The notes beneath the pieces were generated by a model. The model worked only from the letters and a program-made list of their open reading frames with translations. It was not told the origin of the DNA and searched no databases. This document shows, in pieces, positions 62,901 through 64,000 of a stretch of 64,000 nt of DNA (within the stretch, counting starts at the first letter, position 1; every line of letters begins with the position of its first letter). The DNA lies in NCBI GenBank assembly GCA_030549335.1, contig CM060190.1, positions 69,206,118 to 69,270,117 of the forward strand, in the 5' to 3' direction. A program made the position numbers and the translations under genes. This stretch comes from Pontederia crassipes (lineage: Eukaryota; Streptophyta; Magnoliopsida; Commelinales; Pontederiaceae).

Positions 62901-63825
62901 ACGCCGTGGGTCCCTGGCTCGCCAGCGATCTGGTCGAGGGGATCGCGCCCGACAGGTTGTTGTACCGGAGGTCGAGGTTCACCATCGCCGGCAGGCTCCC
63001 GAGCTCGCTAGGAATCTCACCGGAGAAGCGGTTGCGCGACAGGTTCAGAGTCCCAACCAGTGAGCGAAGCTCGCCGAGGTCCGGTGGGATGGATCCGTTG
63101 AACTCGTTGGACGAAAGGTCCAGCTGGACGAGGCTCCCCATCTCCGGCCATATCCCGGTTGGGATCTGGCCGGTGAGGCGGTTCTGGGAGAGGATAAGCC
63201 GCTGCAGCCGCCGACAACCCCGCAGCTCCCCCGGGAGGCTGCCGGAGAGGGAATTCCGTGAGAGATCGAGATTCTGCAGCTTCGGCAGGTTACAAGCGGA
63301 AGCCGGGAACTGGCCGGAGAGGCGATTATCGTAGAGGAAGATGGAGTGGAGGGAGGAGGCGTTGAACAGGGCCGGCGGCACCGCGCCGGAGAGGCGGTTG
63401 CCGTGGAGGTTGAGGCGGCGGAGGAAGATGAGGCTACCGAGCTCAGAGGGGATGTACCCGGAAAGGTTCTTGCCGGAGATGGCGATGCCGACGACCCGCG
63501 GGGCGGCGCCGGAACCCGTGACATTGGCGCAGGTGATCCCAGGCCAGCGGCACGGGTCGTCGTCGGACTCGCTCCACTCGGCGAGGGACGACGATGGGTC
63601 GTCGGAGATGGCCGCCTTGAGGGCCAGCAGCGAGAGCCCGTCCGGCGACAGCGCCTGGGAGATGGCGGCAAACAGGATCGCTTGCAGTAGTAATAGTAGT
63701 GGTAGAAGATTAATGGAGGAGTACTGGTAACAGGAGGAGCAGGAGGAGGAAGAAGAAGAAGAAGAGAAATAGTAGTAGAGTCGTCTTCTCATGGTCATTA
63801 TCACCGGCGTATGATGGTGGTGCAT
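59911..63825 (-). CDS. LRR-III receptor-like kinase, ZAR1-like, pseudokinase-type
   Basis: Two exons, 63825-62154 and 60584-59911, join in phase to 781 aa. Order: His- and Ser-rich start, signal peptide around 38-60, LRR N-terminal cap (SPDGLSLLALKAAISDDP, then PCRWPGITC), about six leucine-rich repeats (110-305) with LSGYIPSELGSL, GFPLLIPCEE end cap, transmembrane helix 361-386, acidic linker, and a kinase-like domain from about 468. The layout matches Arabidopsis ZAR1/At2g01210 and relatives. The glycine loop GKGGSGIVYK is good. The beta-3 lysine position is Arg492 (VAVRRL, as in relatives). The HRD position reads VHGAVKPSN, so the catalytic Asp is replaced by Ala593. DFG reads DFN (Asn613), while APE is kept. 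It probably signals as a pseudokinase scaffold. The early Met with poly-Ser before the signal peptide is unusual; Met10 or Met12 could be the real start. Confidence 0.9.
60585..62153 (-). other. Intron of the receptor-like kinase gene
   Basis: 1569 bp from GTAAAAA to GTGATCAG on the minus strand, lying between kinase subdomains as in many LRR-III kinases. It is AT-rich with no gene or bounded transposon seen; the short frames at 60622-60846 and 61016-61213 are not supported. Confidence 0.8.
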
Positions 63826-63927
63826 GAGAACAGCATTTCACGTTCGGAGAGCGAGATTTCTGCTTCGTATTATTAGTACTGTAAGTAAACAAATGTGATT
63901 GCTAAGTGTTAACATCTGTGTGTGTGA

Positions 63928-63977
63928 AAGAGGGAGAGAGAGAGACTGAAAGAGAGAGAGAGACAGACGGAGAGAGG
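63928..63977. repeat. GA-rich tract upstream of the receptor-like kinase
   Basis: Interrupted GAGAGAG runs begin about 105 bp upstream of the start codon, CT-rich on the coding strand. Confidence 0.85.
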
Positions 63978-64000
63978 TGTCGTTGCTATGAATTGCATGA

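Noticed and set aside
62215-63730. Several long + strand frames
   Set aside because: They are antisense shadows of the receptor kinase exon 1, which has clear LRR text on minus.

Overview
This window is plant nuclear DNA. Genes carry many GT-AG introns, intergenic space is AT-rich and full of transposons, and every coding region belongs to a plant family. The AN1-only SAP15-type protein and the GC-rich first exons point to a monocot. One retrotransposon leader resembles ones I associate with banana relatives (Zingiberales), but that placement is inference. I reconstructed seven protein-coding genes by joining exons by hand, checking splice sites and phase at each join.

Layout, left to right: (1) an FT-clade PEBP gene on + at 3.69-5.85 kb; (2) a PUX11-like UBX-domain gene on - at 6.7-12.5 kb, 10 coding exons plus a 5' UTR exon; (3) a repeat-rich gap at 12.5-18.6 kb; (4) a BABY BOOM-type double-AP2 gene on - at 18.6-21.9 kb, including the 9-nt micro-exon; (5) a microsatellite- and TE-bearing gap at 22-28 kb; (6) a HINT3-like HIT-domain gene on - at 28.0-31.1 kb; (7) a very AT-rich gene desert with hAT-type elements at 31.2-37.3 kb; (8) a single-exon SAP15-like AN1 zinc-finger gene on - at 39.4-39.8 kb; (9) a transposon cluster at 41.1-49.9 kb; (10) a bHLH gene of the FBH/AKS group on + at 52.8-57.9 kb; (11) an LRR-III receptor-like kinase on - at 59.9-63.8 kb whose kinase motifs look degenerate.

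The transposon cluster is the most structured part. A 2.47-kb solo LTR with intact GAATT target duplication is split by a 4.3-kb non-autonomous LTR retrotransposon on the minus strand. A hAT-type MITE lies to its left, and two terminal-inverted-repeat elements inserted back to back lie to its right.

The genes do not form a pathway cluster, although FT and FBH-type bHLH factors both belong to flowering-time control and BBM to embryo and meristem identity. I found no CRISPR, no convincing tRNA or rRNA gene, no operon, and no clearly new biological system. The best leads are a possible fifth exon of the FT gene, GA/CT tracts just upstream of six of the seven genes, the pseudokinase-like receptor, and the nested transposon architecture.
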